NCBI RefSeq assembly: GCF_002932875.1 | Contig: NZ_PSWS01000003.1 | Coordinates: forward strand, 1-64,000 | DNA length: 64,000 nucleotides | Direction: 5' to 3' | Origin: Rathayibacter tritici | GTDB taxonomy: Bacteria; Actinomycetota; Actinomycetes; Actinomycetales; Microbacteriaceae | Shown here: in pieces, positions 26,657-37,007 of the stretch | Layout of the letters: each line of letters starts with the position of its first letter | How positions within the stretch are numbered: the first letter of the stretch is position 1 | Notes under the pieces: model-generated | The model's database searches: none | What the model was told of the DNA's origin: nothing | What the model saw: only the letters and a program-made list of their open reading frames with translations | Made by a program: the position numbers and the translations under genes

Positions 26657-28202
26657 GCGGTTCTCCCTCCGGAGCGGGCCAATCGGGCAGGGCGGCGGGT
26701 CGGCGGCCCCACCGGTGGCTCGCGTCGCGGTCGGCGGCCCGCACCCCGGCCGTCGCGAGGCTGTCGAAGAAGGCGAGTCCGTCGGCTGCGCTCATGACGG
26801 GAACGAGCGCAGTGACGGGGCCGGCCACGGTGTGCACCCGCGCCGAGGCCAGCCCCAGGAGGCGCTGGAGCGGCCCCTGCTGGACCCCGACGCTCTGCAT
26901 CCGCGCCAGGGGCACCACGGCGACCCGCCGCCAGACCGCCCCGCTGCGCAGGATCGCGACCTCGTCCGTCAGCCGGTACCCCGTCCGCCGGAACGAGAAC
27001 GGGCGAAGCCATACCGCCGAGCGCGGGGCGCGGGTGAAGCCGGCGGCGTCGCGGTGCCGGAGCGCGTCGCCCACGGGGGTCGACTCCGCGCCCTCGCTCG
27101 CGCCGGGCAGCAGGAGCCCGAGGACGCGCTCGACGGCTGCGAGGTCGCCGACGGGGAGGATCGTGGTGTTCGGCTCCCCGTTCGCTCCGCGGGAGGCCGC
27201 GTGGCCGGCCCGGTCGATCCGCACCTGCCACCAGCCGAACGGACGCCAGAGCAGCGGCTGAGTGATCTCGACGGCGTGGATCCGCCCGGGCGGGATGGTG
27301 TCGCTGCTGGTCGAGAGCACGCCGTAGCCGACGCGCACGCCGTCGGGTGTCGCGGCGATCGAGTAGCGGAGCGAGCGCACGAACTGGCGGAGGTAGTAGC
27401 TGCCCGAGCCGATCAGGCCCGGCAGGATCGCGAACAGCACGAAGGGCGAGCCGTAGACGGCGACGACCACTACGGCGACGGCCGAGGCGGCCAGGAACAG
27501 TGTGAATCCGCTGAACACGAGCGAGCCGAGGAGCCGACCCGCGGGGATGGAGACCACCGAGTCAGGTGACGCGTCGTCCTGCGGCTCGCTGAACTCCTCC
27601 AGCCGCCGCGCGAGGAACCCGCCCGCCGAGGCGTGGCCGTCGACCTGCGCCTCCCGCTCGCGCACTCCCGAGGCGAGGCGCAGGATGTCGCGGCGCAGCG
27701 CGTCCACCAGCCGCGAACCGAGGTAGGACAGCTGGACGTTCGCGTCCTGCCCCGCGACGCTCACCTCGAGTTTCGCCGCGCCGAACACCCGCGCGAACAG
27801 GGGACGCTGCACCGCGATGCCCTGGATGCGGTCCAGCCGCGCCCGCCGGTTGGTGCGGAAGAGCACGCCGGAGCGCACCTCGACGACCTCGTCCGTGATC
27901 CGGAAGGTGTGCATCCGCCAGGACAGCCAGAACGCGACGACGGCCACCGCGAGGCCGACCATCACCACCAGCAGCGCCCAGCCCAGCAGCCCTCGGCGCA
28001 GCAGCTCATCGACCGGGTCGCCGCTCTCGAAGCCCTCCGGCCCGGGCAGGAACAGCTCGACCAGGCGCTCTCGAAGGTTGGTGATCACGATGCCGAGCAC
28101 GACCAGGAGACCGATCCCGCCCTTGAGGACGGGGGTCGCCGGGTGGAGGCGGTGCCACTGCCCGTCGGCGAGGTCCGTCTCGACGGTGCGGAGTCCGGTC
28201 AC
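26649..28202 (-). CDS. PH domain-containing membrane protein (YdbT-like)
   Basis: 517 residues from GTG 28202, which overlaps the preceding stop in a GTGA; the frame stays open further upstream, but that part is antisense-like. It has two N-terminal membrane helices, then a bacterial PH (bPH2) domain with ITDEVVEVRSGVLFRTNRRARLDRIQGI. A second helix pair lies near residue 215, and two further bPH2 repeats follow (GVRVGYGVLSTSSDTIPPGRIHAVEI and YRLTDEVAILRSGAVWRRVAVVPLARMQSV). YdbS/YdbT pairs are membrane-linked and of uncertain role; one report ties homologues to resistance to certain peptides. It belongs to the folate operon. Confidence 0.88.
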   Translation of the reverse strand: MTGLRTVETDLADGQWHRLHPATPVLKGGIGLLVVLGIVITNLRERLVELFLPGPEGFESGDPVDELLRRGLLGWALLVVMVGLAVAVVAFWLSWRMHTFRITDEVVEVRSGVLFRTNRRARLDRIQGIAVQRPLFARVFGAAKLEVSVAGQDANVQLSYLGSRLVDALRRDILRLASGVREREAQVDGHASAGGFLARRLEEFSEPQDDASPDSVVSIPAGRLLGSLVFSGFTLFLAASAVAVVVVAVYGSPFVLFAILPGLIGSGSYYLRQFVRSLRYSIAATPDGVRVGYGVLSTSSDTIPPGRIHAVEITQPLLWRPFGWWQVRIDRAGHAASRGANGEPNTTILPVGDLAAVERVLGLLLPGASEGAESTPVGDALRHRDAAGFTRAPRSAVWLRPFSFRRTGYRLTDEVAILRSGAVWRRVAVVPLARMQSVGVQQGPLQRLLGLASARVHTVAGPVTALVPVMSAADGLAFFDSLATAGVRAADRDASHRWGRRPAALPDWPAPEGEPHA

Positions 28203-28735
28203 AGGCCGGCCCGGCGCGACTCGGCGAGCTCGACCAGGCGGTCGCGGAGCTCCTCCGCCTCCGCCTCGGCCAGGCCCGGGATGCTGACGCCGGTCGCCGC
28301 GGCGGCCGTGACGAAGCGCAGATCGGCGAGGCCGAGTACCCGGGCGAGCGGCCCGCGGTTGACGTCGATGAGCTGCATCCGCCCGTACGGCACCGACACG
28401 AAACGCTGGAACATGATGCCGCGGCGAAAGAGCAGGTCGTCCTGGCGCAGGAGGTAGCCGTAGGCGCGTGCCCGCCGCGGGGCAACGATCAGGAGGGTGA
28501 CCGCCAGGGCCGCGGCGGCCAGCATCGGGATCCAGCCCCAGGACACGCCGATCAAGAGCAGCACCACGGGCACGGCGAGCAGGAACGCGCTGGACACGAC
28601 GGCCGACACGATCTCGACGGCGACGTACTTGGGCGAGACGCGCCGCCACTCCCCCGTGACGTCGAGGCGGTCCCGTCGGCGCCCACTCGCGCGTGTGCGG
28701 GTCTGCGGCGTCGCGCCCTCGGGGTCGGCGGACAT
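28199..28735 (-). CDS. PH domain-containing membrane protein (YdbS-like)
   Basis: 178 residues. Two hydrophobic helices near residues 40-85 precede a single bPH2 domain (YLLRQDDLLFRRGIMFQRFVSVPYGRMQLIDVNRGPLAR). It is the small partner of the following three-domain protein, with translation coupled through a GTGA overlap. The function of the pair is not settled. The N-terminal 25 residues are Arg/Thr rich and probably cytoplasmic. Confidence 0.88.
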   Translation of the reverse strand: MSADPEGATPQTRTRASGRRRDRLDVTGEWRRVSPKYVAVEIVSAVVSSAFLLAVPVVLLLIGVSWGWIPMLAAAALAVTLLIVAPRRARAYGYLLRQDDLLFRRGIMFQRFVSVPYGRMQLIDVNRGPLARVLGLADLRFVTAAAATGVSIPGLAEAEAEELRDRLVELAESRRAGL

Positions 28736-28775
28736 GGCGTCGTCCTCACTGCCCGCGGCGGTCCGGGCGTCGGCG

Positions 28776-29249
28776 TCAGGCGTGGTTCACCTCGCCGACG
28801 GCGCTGTCGTCGTCGTCGCTCGGCGGGATGGTGCACAGGTGCTCGGCGACCAGGCCGGCCACCAGCAGTACGACCGCCCCCACGATGGTCGCGATGTCCT
28901 GCCACACGGAGCCTAGCGAAGGGATCGCGCGGCTCAGCAGGTACACCAGGATGCCGCCGGAAGCTCCGAGCAGCAGCGCGCCGACGTGGCTGGACGCCTT
29001 CGCGAGCACCACGACGCGCATCGCACGGAACGGGTCGATGGGCCGCAGCAGCGTGCCCTTCGTCGCGCGGTGAATCGGGATCGCGAAGCCCAGGACGAGT
29101 GCGGCGACCACGACCAGAGTGAGCGGCACCGTCAGCGGTGGGATGAGCACCGGGCGGCCCGCGGCCGCGATCGCGAGGTCGAGGAGGAAGCCGGCGACGG
29201 CCCCGGCGAGGCCGAGCCCGAGCAGGGTGCTGATGCGGGTGCGCCTCAC
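28776..29249 (-). CDS. DUF3180 membrane protein
   Basis: 157 residues from GTG 29249, which overlaps the folK stop in a GTGA. It has four hydrophobic segments, starting with ISTLLGLGLAGAVAGFLLDL and ending with IATIVGAVVLLVAGLVAEHLC, then an acidic tail. DUF3180 proteins occur after folK across actinobacteria and have no assigned biochemical role. The conserved position supports both start and identity. Confidence 0.85.
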   Translation of the reverse strand: MRRTRISTLLGLGLAGAVAGFLLDLAIAAAGRPVLIPPLTVPLTLVVVAALVLGFAIPIHRATKGTLLRPIDPFRAMRVVVLAKASSHVGALLLGASGGILVYLLSRAIPSLGSVWQDIATIVGAVVLLVAGLVAEHLCTIPPSDDDDSAVGEVNHA

Positions 29250-29854
29250 GGGGTCCTGCTCTCGGGGTCGGTGGCACTGTCGCGGGCCGCGCCGGCTCCG
29301 GAGTCGCGCAGCGGCCAGGTCAGCCCGACCGGGTGGTCGGCCACGCGGTCCGTCGCCCGCCCGCGCAGCTCGGCGACGGGTCCGACTCCGGGCAGCACCG
29401 CCGCCGGCTCCACGTCGAGCCACGGGTCGAGCACGAAGGCCCGCTCCGCCGCGCGCGGGTGCGGCAGCGTCAGATGCGCGTCGCTCCGAAGCACTCCGCC
29501 GAGCACGATCACGTCGATGTCGATCGTCCGGTCACCCCAGCGCTCCTCACCCTCGCCGCGGATCCGGCCGCCGGCGAGCTCGACCGCCGCCGTCGCCGCG
29601 AGCAGGTCGTCGGGCTCGAGGACGCTCGAGCCGGTGACCACCGCGTTGAGGTACGCGGGCGCCTGCTCGTCGACGCCCTCGGGCTTCCACACGGGCGACT
29701 CGACCACCTTGGATACCGCCTCGATCCGTAGCCCCGGCGTCGTCGCGAGCGCCCGCAGCGCCTCCTCGAGGTGCGCGCGGCGGTCGCCGAGGTTGCTGCC
29801 GAGTGCGAGCACCACGTGCCGCACCGGGCGGATCCGCTCCTGCCGCGGCCTCAT
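29246..29854 (-). CDS. folK: 2-amino-4-hydroxy-6-hydroxymethyldihydropteridine pyrophosphokinase
   Basis: 202 residues from ATG 29854, overlapping the folB stop in an ATGA. LALGSNLGDRRAHLEEAL opens the HPPK fold, and RWGDRTIDIDVIVLGG carries the DxD metal site; LPHPRAAERAFVLDPWLDV completes the family pattern. It transfers pyrophosphate from ATP to hydroxymethyldihydropterin, the step before FolP. The C-terminal 25 residues are an Ala/Ser/Asp-rich extension beyond the usual fold. Confidence 0.95.
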   Translation of the reverse strand: MRPRQERIRPVRHVVLALGSNLGDRRAHLEEALRALATTPGLRIEAVSKVVESPVWKPEGVDEQAPAYLNAVVTGSSVLEPDDLLAATAAVELAGGRIRGEGEERWGDRTIDIDVIVLGGVLRSDAHLTLPHPRAAERAFVLDPWLDVEPAAVLPGVGPVAELRGRATDRVADHPVGLTWPLRDSGAGAARDSATDPESRTP

Positions 29855-30243
29855 GAGCGGGCCCTCGTGATCTGCACAGCGACGTCCGCGAACGGCAGCG
29901 GAATCGGCGCGTCCGGCTTGTGCACGGTGATGCGGACGACGTCGGCGGCGGCGAAGCCCAGAGCGACCCGGGCGAGCCGCTCCGCGAGGGTCTCGATGAG
30001 GTCGACCGGATCGCGGCTGACCGCATCCGCCAGCGCAATCGCGAGTTCGCCGTAGTGCACGGTCTCGGCGAGGGCATCGCCCTGCGCCGCGAGCGCGGTA
30101 TCGAGCCAGACCGTCGCGTCGATCAGGAAATCCTGACCATTCTCGCGCTCGAAGTCGAAGACGCCGTGATGCGCGCGTACGCGCAGCCCGGTGAGGGTGA
30201 TGGAGTCGCGCACGGCGAGGGCGGCGGGGTCGATCGCGGTCAC
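29851..30243 (-). CDS. folB: Dihydroneopterin aldolase
   Basis: 130 residues. ITLTGLRVRAHHGVFDFERENGQDFLIDATVWLD is the typical N-terminal region with the active-site Glu, and HYGELA and LIETLAERLA follow, ending in VRITVHKPDAPIP with the catalytic Lys. It converts dihydroneopterin to hydroxymethyldihydropterin and glycolaldehyde. It overlaps folP and folK at its two ends by 4 bases each, so the three are translationally coupled. Confidence 0.95.
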   Translation of the reverse strand: MTAIDPAALAVRDSITLTGLRVRAHHGVFDFERENGQDFLIDATVWLDTALAAQGDALAETVHYGELAIALADAVSRDPVDLIETLAERLARVALGFAAADVVRITVHKPDAPIPLPFADVAVQITRARS

Positions 30244-31100
30244 AGGGTCTCCTCCTGAAGTCGGGCGGCGAGCGCCAGGGCGCGGGCGGACGAGCGGACG
30301 TCGTGGACCCGCACGCCCCAGGCGCCGCGCTCGGCGGCAACGAGGCTCAGCATGGCCGAGACCTCGTCGCGGTCGGCGGCCGGAGCGCCGGCGGGGGCGA
30401 ACGGAGCGAGGAACCGCTTCCGCGAGTGCCCGACGAGCACCGGGAACCCGAGCGAGACGATCGCGTCGAGCCCGGCCAGCAGAGCCCAGTCGTGCGCGCC
30501 GTTCTTCGCGAAGCCGAGCCCCGGGTCGAGCAGGAGCAGGTCATCGCGGATCCCCGCGGCGCGAGCGGCGTCGATCCGGCGCTCGAGCTCGCCGCGCACG
30601 TCCGCGACCACGTCGCCGTAGGAGGCGAGCGCGGTCATCCCCGCGCTGTGACCGCGCCAGTGCATCGCGATGTAGACGGCGCCGCGCTCAGCGACCAGCG
30701 GCAGCATCCGCGGGTCGGCGAGGCCGCCGGAGACGTCGTTGACGACCACGGCTCCGACGTCCAGGGCCGCCTGCGCAGTGGCGGCACTCATCGTGTCGAT
30801 GCTCACGCGCACTCCCTCCGCCGCGAGCGCGCGAACGACGGGTAGCACGCGACCCTGCTCCGCCGCGGTGTCGACGCGGGCGGCGCCCGGGCGGGTGCTC
30901 TCACCGCCGACGTCGACCAGGTCGGCTCCGAAGGAGGCAGGCCCGTCGCCGGCGGGCCGGGTCAGGTCGAGCCCGTGGCGCACGGCATCGTCGACCGAGA
31001 GCCAGTGGCCGCCGTCGCTGAACGAGTCCGGCGTGACGTTGAGGATCCCGAGGAGCGCGGCGCGGCCGGTCGGCGTGAGCTCGGCGACGGAGGTGCCCAC
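30240..31100 (-). CDS. folP: Dihydropteroate synthase
   Basis: 286 residues from GTG 31100, one base after the folE stop. The two family signatures are present: LLGILNVTPDSFSDGG at the N-terminus and GADLVDVGGESTRPGA shortly after. SIDTMSA, VVNDVSGG, DPGLGFAKN and VGHSRKRFLAP complete the TIM-barrel active site. It condenses p-aminobenzoate with pterin pyrophosphate and is the sulfonamide target. The segment between the two signatures is a little longer than usual (LTRPAGDGPASF). Confidence 0.96.
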   Translation of the reverse strand: MGTSVAELTPTGRAALLGILNVTPDSFSDGGHWLSVDDAVRHGLDLTRPAGDGPASFGADLVDVGGESTRPGAARVDTAAEQGRVLPVVRALAAEGVRVSIDTMSAATAQAALDVGAVVVNDVSGGLADPRMLPLVAERGAVYIAMHWRGHSAGMTALASYGDVVADVRGELERRIDAARAAGIRDDLLLLDPGLGFAKNGAHDWALLAGLDAIVSLGFPVLVGHSRKRFLAPFAPAGAPAADRDEVSAMLSLVAAERGAWGVRVHDVRSSARALALAARLQEETL

Positions 31101-31101
31101 G

Positions 31102-31692
31102 TCACTCCCCCCGCGCGGCGCCGATCAGCGCGATGATCTCGGCGCGGGCGGCCGGGTCGGCGAGGGAGCCGCGGGCGGCGACCGTGACGGTGGAGCTGTC
31201 GGTCTGGCGCGGACCGCGCATCCGCACGCAATCGTGCTCGGCGTCGACCACGACCAGCGCGCCCTCGGGGTCGAGCCCCTGCTCGAGCGCGTCGGCGATC
31301 TGCTCCGTCATCCGCTCCTGGATCTGCGGACGCGACGCGACGGTCTCGACCATGCGCGGCAGTCGGCCCAGTCCGACGACCCGCTGGCGCGGCCGGTAGG
31401 CGATGTGCGCGACGCCGAGGAACGGCAGGAGATGGTGCTCGCAGACGGAGCGGAAGGCGAGGTCGCGCACGATCACCGTCTGATCCACCGGCGACTCCTG
31501 ACCGCCCTCGACGACCGCGAACGTCTCGCTGAGCTGGGCGGCGGCGTCGGCGTCGAACCCGCCGAAGAACTCCTCGTACGCCTCGGCACATCGGCGCGGC
31601 GTGTCGATGAGGCCCTCGCGGCCCGGGTCGTCCCCGATGGCCGCGAGGATCTCGGCGACGGCCGCCTCGATGCGCGCCTTGTCGACGGGCAC
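31102..31692 (-). CDS. folE: GTP cyclohydrolase I
   Basis: 196 residues from GTG 31692. The zinc and active-site residues appear in SVCEHHLLPFLGVAHIAYRP, then GLGRLPRMVETVASRPQIQERMTEQIA, and DCVRMRG provides the second Cys. It opens folate synthesis by converting GTP to dihydroneopterin triphosphate. It lies 7 bases after ftsH and is the first of four consecutive folate genes. Confidence 0.97.
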   Translation of the reverse strand: MPVDKARIEAAVAEILAAIGDDPGREGLIDTPRRCAEAYEEFFGGFDADAAAQLSETFAVVEGGQESPVDQTVIVRDLAFRSVCEHHLLPFLGVAHIAYRPRQRVVGLGRLPRMVETVASRPQIQERMTEQIADALEQGLDPEGALVVVDAEHDCVRMRGPRQTDSSTVTVAARGSLADPAARAEIIALIGAARGE

Positions 31693-31699
31693 GCGCGCG

Positions 31700-33715
31700 C
31701 TACGCCGTCGCGGGGCGCGGGTTGATCAGCGGCGGGCGCTTCGGCGCGACCTCGTCGGCGCCCGCGGAGGAGACGCCTCCGTCGGTCGCGGCGGAGTCGA
31801 TCGGCGCCTTCGCGACCGGGACCGCGATCGGCGGGAGGTCGGATAGGGGGCGCTTGTCGCTCGAGAGCCACTGCGGGCGCTCGTCGATGCGGCGGATGTC
31901 CGTGAAGATCTCGGCCAGCTGGTCGTGATCGAGCGTCTCCTTTTCGAGAAGCTCCATCGCCAGGCGATCGAGGATGTCGCGGTTGGCGTTGATGACCTGC
32001 CACGCCTCGTCGTGCGCCTGCTCGATCAGCTGGCGCGTCTCGGCGTCGACCTTCTCGGCGATCTGCTCGGAGTAGTCCCGCTGGTGGCCCATGTCGCGGC
32101 CGAGGAACATCTCGCCCGAGGACTGACCGAGCTTGACCGCGCCAACATTCGAGGACATCCCGTACTCGGTGACCATCTTGCGAGCGATGGCGGTCGCCTT
32201 CTCGATGTCGTTCGACGCTCCGGTCGTCGGGTCGTGGAACACGATCTCCTCAGCGACCCGTCCGCCCATCGCATAGGCGAGCTGATCGAGCAGCTCGTTG
32301 CGAGTGGTGGAGTACTTATCCTCCAGCGGGAGCACCATCGTGTAGCCGAGGGCGCGTCCGCGCGGCAGGATCGTGACCTTGGTCACCGGGTCGGTGTGGC
32401 GCATCGCCGCCGCCGCCAGAGCATGCCCGCCCTCGTGGTAGGCGGTGATCAGCTTCTCCTTGTCGCGCATGACCCGCGTGCGGCGCTGCGGGCCCGCGAT
32501 GACGCGGTCGATCGCTTCGTCGAGCGCGCGGTTGTCGATCAGCTGCGCGTTGGAGCGGGCCGTGAGCAGCGCCGCCTCGTTCAGGACGTTCGCCAGATCG
32601 GCACCGGTGAAGCCCGGGGTCTTCCGAGCGACGACCTCGAGGTCGACCCCTCCGGCGAGCGGCTTGCCGCGGCCGTGCACCTCGAGGATCCTCTTGCGGC
32701 CGAGCAGATCCGGAGCATCGACGCCGATCTGGCGGTCGAAGCGGCCCGGGCGCAGCAGCGCCGGGTCGAGGATGTCGGGGCGGTTCGTCGCCGCGATCAG
32801 GATGACATTGGTCTTGACGTCGAAGCCGTCCATCTCGACCAGAAGCTGGTTGAGGGTCTGCTCGCGCTCGTCGTGCCCGCCGCCCATACCGGCGCCGCGG
32901 TGACGGCCGACGGCGTCGATCTCGTCGACGAAGATGATCGCCGGCGAGTTCTCCTTGGCCTGCTGGAACAGGTCGCGGACGCGGCTCGCGCCGACACCGA
33001 CGAACATCTCGACGAAGTCGGATCCGGAGATGGAGTAGAAGGGGACGCCCGCCTCACCCGCGACCGCGCGGGCCAGCAGAGTCTTGCCGGTGCCGGGAGG
33101 GCCGTACAGCAGGACGCCCTTGGGGATGCGCGCGCCGACCGCCTGGAATTTCGCGGGCTCCTTGAGGAACTCCTTGATCTCGTGCAGCTCCTCGATCGCC
33201 TCGTCGGCGCCGGCGACGTCGCCGAACGTGACCTTGGGCGACTCCTTCGAGACCAGCTTCGCCTTCGACTTGCCGAACTGCATGACCCGGTTGCCGCCGC
33301 CCTGCATACCCGAGAGCATCAGCCAGAAGAACGCGCCGATCAGGAGGATGGGGAGCAGGAAGCCGAGGGCCGAGAGGAACCAGTTGGTCTGCGGGACCTC
33401 GTCGTTGTAGCCGGTGCTGCCGAGGTCGGCCGCGGACACCGCGTCGACGACCTCGGACCCGCGGGGGGCCACGTAGTAGAACTGCACCTGCGTACCGTTG
33501 TCGCCGTCGGCCTGCTTGAGCGTGAGGTCGACGCGCTGCTCGCCGTCGACGATCTTCGCCGAATCGACCTTGCCGCTTTTCAGGAGGTCGAGGCCCTCCT
33601 GCGTCGTGACCGGTCGGAAGCCGGACATGGTGATCAGCGAGGAGCCGATCCACACCGCGACGATCGCCAGGACGACGTAGAGGATGGGACCCCGGAAGAT
33701 GCGCTTCACGTTCAT
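31700..33715 (-). CDS. ftsH: ATP-dependent zinc metalloprotease FtsH
   Basis: 671 residues from ATG 33715, preferred because [22 protein letters not shown] is the conserved actinobacterial N-terminus; the upstream frame is open but not family-like. It has two membrane helices (about 10-28 and 130-150), Walker A GPPGTGKT near residue 204, [13 protein letters not shown] as Walker B, and the zinc site HEGGH near residue 427, where the second variable residue is Gly as in other actinobacteria. It is a membrane-bound hexamer that degrades misfolded and regulatory proteins. It heads the folate operon. Confidence 0.97.
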   Translation of the reverse strand: MNVKRIFRGPILYVVLAIVAVWIGSSLITMSGFRPVTTQEGLDLLKSGKVDSAKIVDGEQRVDLTLKQADGDNGTQVQFYYVAPRGSEVVDAVSAADLGSTGYNDEVPQTNWFLSALGFLLPILLIGAFFWLMLSGMQGGGNRVMQFGKSKAKLVSKESPKVTFGDVAGADEAIEELHEIKEFLKEPAKFQAVGARIPKGVLLYGPPGTGKTLLARAVAGEAGVPFYSISGSDFVEMFVGVGASRVRDLFQQAKENSPAIIFVDEIDAVGRHRGAGMGGGHDEREQTLNQLLVEMDGFDVKTNVILIAATNRPDILDPALLRPGRFDRQIGVDAPDLLGRKRILEVHGRGKPLAGGVDLEVVARKTPGFTGADLANVLNEAALLTARSNAQLIDNRALDEAIDRVIAGPQRRTRVMRDKEKLITAYHEGGHALAAAAMRHTDPVTKVTILPRGRALGYTMVLPLEDKYSTTRNELLDQLAYAMGGRVAEEIVFHDPTTGASNDIEKATAIARKMVTEYGMSSNVGAVKLGQSSGEMFLGRDMGHQRDYSEQIAEKVDAETRQLIEQAHDEAWQVINANRDILDRLAMELLEKETLDHDQLAEIFTDIRRIDERPQWLSSDKRPLSDLPPIAVPVAKAPIDSAATDGGVSSAGADEVAPKRPPLINPRPATA

Positions 33716-33914
33716 GCTTGTTGCGGGTGCGACACCCGGCACCTTTCTGACGAGGAAATGTGAGTGACAGGCTACCTCCCGCGCTCTGAGCGACGCCCGC
33801 GCGTTCGCCGTGGGCTGAGCTGGATGGCGGGGATGCGGCACGCCGCACTGCCGGGGAACGCTGGCACGCGTTTCCCGGTCCGCGTCCTCTTCCTTGCTGG
33901 AGCGGCGCGGGCGG

Positions 33915-36317
33915 TCAGGCGGGCTCGAGGAGGGGCTCGGGGTCGTGGAGGGCGGGGGTCAGGCCGCGGCGGCGGCGGGCGGCGGCCAGCACGGTGACGG
34001 CGAGAGCGCCGATGAGCCAGAGCACGAGCACCAGGACCGCGTGCGCGACTCCGATGGTGCCACCGGCGATCAGCGAGCGGAACGCCTCCACGGTGCCGGT
34101 CAGCGGCAGCACCCCGTGGACCGCCTGGAAGAAGGCGGGCGCCGTCTGGACGGGATAGGTGCCTCCGGCCGAGGACAGCTGGAGCACGATCATCAGCAGC
34201 GCCAGGAAGCGGCCCGGGGCGTCCAGGAGCGCGATCAGCGCCTGATTGATCGCCACGAAGGTGAGGCTCGTGAGCACAGCGACCCCGATCAGCCCGGGCA
34301 GGTTCGACGCCTCCACGCCCACTCCGAAGCGGATGACCAGCGCGGCCAGGACACCCTGGGCAACGGCCATCAGCGCACCGGGGAGGTAGCTGCGCAGGGC
34401 GATCACCCAGGCCGGCCGCCGGGCGGCGAGGAGGCGGGCGCTCAGCGGGGCGCTCATCAGGTAGAACGCGAGCGCGCCGACCCAGAGCGCGAGCGCCATG
34501 AAGTAGGGGGCGAGGCCGTAGCCGTAGGACGGCACACGGTTCAACCGCTCGGCGTCGATCCCGACCGGAGCGGCTGCGACGGTACTGAGCTCCTGCGCCT
34601 GCTCGTCGGTGTAGCTGGGGACATCGGCCGCGCCGTCCGAGAGCGTCGTGCCGAGGGTGCGCGACCCGGAGGCGAGCGAGTCGATGCCGTCCTCGAGGCT
34701 CTGCGAGCCGGTGGCCGCGTCGGCCGAGCCGGTGGCTGCGGTGTCGGCGCCGGCGGCGAGGTCGGCGGCGCCCGTCGCGAGCGCGGCCGTTCCCGAGGCC
34801 AGATCGGCGGCGCCGGACGCCGCGGAGGCGATGCCGGTGGTGAGCGGGCCGACGGCGCCGGAGAGGGTGTCCACTCCGCCCGCGACCGTCGCTGCTGCGC
34901 CGTCGAGGGTCGCCGCTCCCCCGGCGAGAGCCTGCGCGCCGCTCTGGAGCCGTTGCGCGCCCTCGGCGGCGGGGCCGGCTCCGGCGGCCAGCGCCGACGT
35001 GCCGGTCGCGAGGTCCGACGCTCCGTTCGATACCGTGGCGGCGCCGGCGGCGAGCGCCGTCACTCCGCTGCCGTCGCCGCCGACGAGCGTGGTCGTACCG
35101 GCCGCGAGCGTCTGCGCGCCGGCGTCCGCCGCGGCCGCCCCACCGGCGAGCGTGGCCGCGCCCTTCTCGAGGGCGGTCAGCTCGGCCACGCGCTGGGCGT
35201 CGGAGAGCGAGTCGTACCGCGAGAGCAGCGAAGCGAGGCCGGAGTCGACACCGGTCGCTCCAGCGGCGAGATCCGGAGTCGCGGCCGCAAGCGCCCCTGC
35301 GCCGGTCGCGAGATCCCGGGCTCCGGCGAGCGCCTTCCTCGCCCCCTCGGACACGGTCGCCGACCCGGTGGCGAGCGCCTGGGCACCGGTGGCCGCGGAT
35401 GCCGCGCCGTCCCGAAGCGCTGAGGTCCCCCCGGCGAGGTCGGCGGCGCCCGAGGCGAGCGTCGCCGCTGCGCCGTCCAGCGTGTGCGCGCCGTCGGCGA
35501 CCGAGCGGGCACCGGAGTCGAGTTCCCTCGCCTGCTCAGGCAGCCCGCCGGTCCCGCTCGCGATCTGCTGGAGCCCGGAGGAGAGCGTGGCCGCCCCGGT
35601 CGCCGCAGCCCCTGCACCCGAGCGGAGGGAGTCGGCACCCGTGGCGAGCCGCGCCGTGCCGTCCTGCAGCTGCGCGAGCCCGACGACCAGCTCGGAGGAG
35701 CCGGACGCGGCCGTGTCGGCGCCGGCCGCCAGCTGCGCGGCTCCGTCGGCCGCCTGCTCGAGGCTGGAGTGCACGGTGGTGAAGCCGAGGTAGACGTTCT
35801 GGAGGTAGCTCGCGCCGACCTCCTCCTCCAGGGTCTTCGTCACGGTGGTGCCGATGGTGGAGGCGATGGTGCCGACGATCAGGTTCGCTCCGTCGTTCGT
35901 CTCGATCGACAGCTTCGCCTGGACGGCGGCGGCGGGGTCGGCGCCGCCGACCGAGGCCACGTCGGTGGAGAAGCCGGCCGGCACCGTCAGCACGGCGAAC
36001 ACGTCGCCCGAGGCGAGTTCGCGCGCCGCCTCGTCGGCGCCGGTCGCCGTCCAGGCGAAGTTCGAGTCGGACCTACTGGCGGTGAGCTCGTCGGCCAGAT
36101 CGCGGCCGAGAGCGAGCGTCGAACCGTCCGCCGCCGTCGCGCCGGTGTCCTCGTTCACGATCGCCGCGGGCACGGTGCCGAGGTGATGGGTGGGATCGAG
36201 GGTGGCCGAGGTCAGCAGTCCCGCGTAGATCAGGGGGATGAGAGCGATCGCAGCGAAAACGACGACGAGGCGCGGGTTCACGGCGCGCAGGGCGCGGCGG
36301 AGCGGGGAGGTGGTCAT
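33915..36317 (-). CDS. YhgE/Pip domain membrane protein with helical repeat ectodomain
   Basis: 800 residues from ATG 36317, with AAAGGA 5 bases upstream. One N-terminal helix ([19 protein letters not shown]) precedes the Pip domain ([12 protein letters not shown]). From about residue 185 to 600 there are many short repeats of the pattern LA-x-GA-x-x-LA-x-GA, which would form long helices outside the cell. The C-terminal 200 residues contain about six membrane helices, as in ABC-2 permeases. Homologues include phage infection protein and ESX/type VII-associated YueB. The TetR gene lies 7 bases upstream and probably regulates it. Confidence 0.88.
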   Translation of the reverse strand: MTTSPLRRALRAVNPRLVVVFAAIALIPLIYAGLLTSATLDPTHHLGTVPAAIVNEDTGATAADGSTLALGRDLADELTASRSDSNFAWTATGADEAARELASGDVFAVLTVPAGFSTDVASVGGADPAAAVQAKLSIETNDGANLIVGTIASTIGTTVTKTLEEEVGASYLQNVYLGFTTVHSSLEQAADGAAQLAAGADTAASGSSELVVGLAQLQDGTARLATGADSLRSGAGAAATGAATLSSGLQQIASGTGGLPEQARELDSGARSVADGAHTLDGAAATLASGAADLAGGTSALRDGAASAATGAQALATGSATVSEGARKALAGARDLATGAGALAAATPDLAAGATGVDSGLASLLSRYDSLSDAQRVAELTALEKGAATLAGGAAAADAGAQTLAAGTTTLVGGDGSGVTALAAGAATVSNGASDLATGTSALAAGAGPAAEGAQRLQSGAQALAGGAATLDGAAATVAGGVDTLSGAVGPLTTGIASAASGAADLASGTAALATGAADLAAGADTAATGSADAATGSQSLEDGIDSLASGSRTLGTTLSDGAADVPSYTDEQAQELSTVAAAPVGIDAERLNRVPSYGYGLAPYFMALALWVGALAFYLMSAPLSARLLAARRPAWVIALRSYLPGALMAVAQGVLAALVIRFGVGVEASNLPGLIGVAVLTSLTFVAINQALIALLDAPGRFLALLMIVLQLSSAGGTYPVQTAPAFFQAVHGVLPLTGTVEAFRSLIAGGTIGVAHAVLVLVLWLIGALAVTVLAAARRRRGLTPALHDPEPLLEPA

Positions 36318-36324
36318 GGTCCTT

Positions 36325-36927
36325 TTACTTCGTGGAGTGCAGGGCGGCGAGCCGCTGCGACGCGACTCCGGTGACGAGGAGCTCGGCGATGTCGGCGGAG
36401 GCCCGGGCGGCCGAGCGGCGGGCGTCGCCGTCCAGAAGCCAGCCGACGACCAGCCAGATGGTGCCGGCGGCGAGGAGGACGGCGAAGCGCTCGACGCGCG
36501 CGTGGTCGCCTCCGCCCGGCGCACGCTCGGCGAGGGGCGAGAAGGTGAGAAGCCGCTGGGCGAGGAACGCGACGACCGACTCCTGCACGGCGCGGGCCGT
36601 GCCTCCGCTGAGCACCCTGCGGTAGAAGTCGGCGTGCACGAGCAGACCCTCGAGCAGCGCGCGGACGATGCGCGGGACCGCCTCCTCCCAGTCGGCGGGG
36701 GCGAGGCCGGTCGCGACGTCGCCGAAGAGCGCGTGCATCCGCTCGATCGCGGCGGCCTCGATCAGCGAGGGGACATCGCCGAAGTGCTGGTAGAACGTGG
36801 GTCGGCTGACCCCGGCCGCGGCGCAGAGTTCGGTGATCGAGGGCTGGTCGTCGCCGGGGTGATCCAGAGCGGTGGTGATCGCGGTGACGAGAAGCTCGCG
36901 GGAGCGGGCAGGCCTCGGATCGCTCAT
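36325..36927 (-). CDS. TetR/AcrR family transcriptional regulator
   Basis: 200 residues. The DNA-binding helix-turn-helix is at residues about 27-48 (PSITELCAAAGVSRPTFYQHFGDVPSLIEAA). The rest is the variable ligand domain. It is followed after 7 bases by the YhgE/Pip gene and likely controls it together with itself. A short symmetric stretch ACTTACGACCGTAAAGAAGT lies just upstream (about 36976-36995) and could hold the operator. Confidence 0.88.
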   Translation of the reverse strand: MSDPRPARSRELLVTAITTALDHPGDDQPSITELCAAAGVSRPTFYQHFGDVPSLIEAAAIERMHALFGDVATGLAPADWEEAVPRIVRALLEGLLVHADFYRRVLSGGTARAVQESVVAFLAQRLLTFSPLAERAPGGGDHARVERFAVLLAAGTIWLVVGWLLDGDARRSAARASADIAELLVTGVASQRLAALHSTK

Positions 36928-37007
36928 GGCTCCTCTTCTCCGGCGCAGCGGCGCCTTTCTTGACGGTCGTCAGATAACTTACGACCGTAAAGAAGTTAGC
37001 GCAAGCG

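Noticed and set aside
26649-28649. 666-residue version of the PH-domain protein
   Set aside because: The first 149 codons are antisense-like Arg/Pro-rich sequence over the partner gene. GTG 28202 overlapping the stop is the natural start.
30240-31100. Sulfonamide-resistance type folP
   Set aside because: It lies in the normal folate operon and its signatures are those of the housekeeping enzyme.
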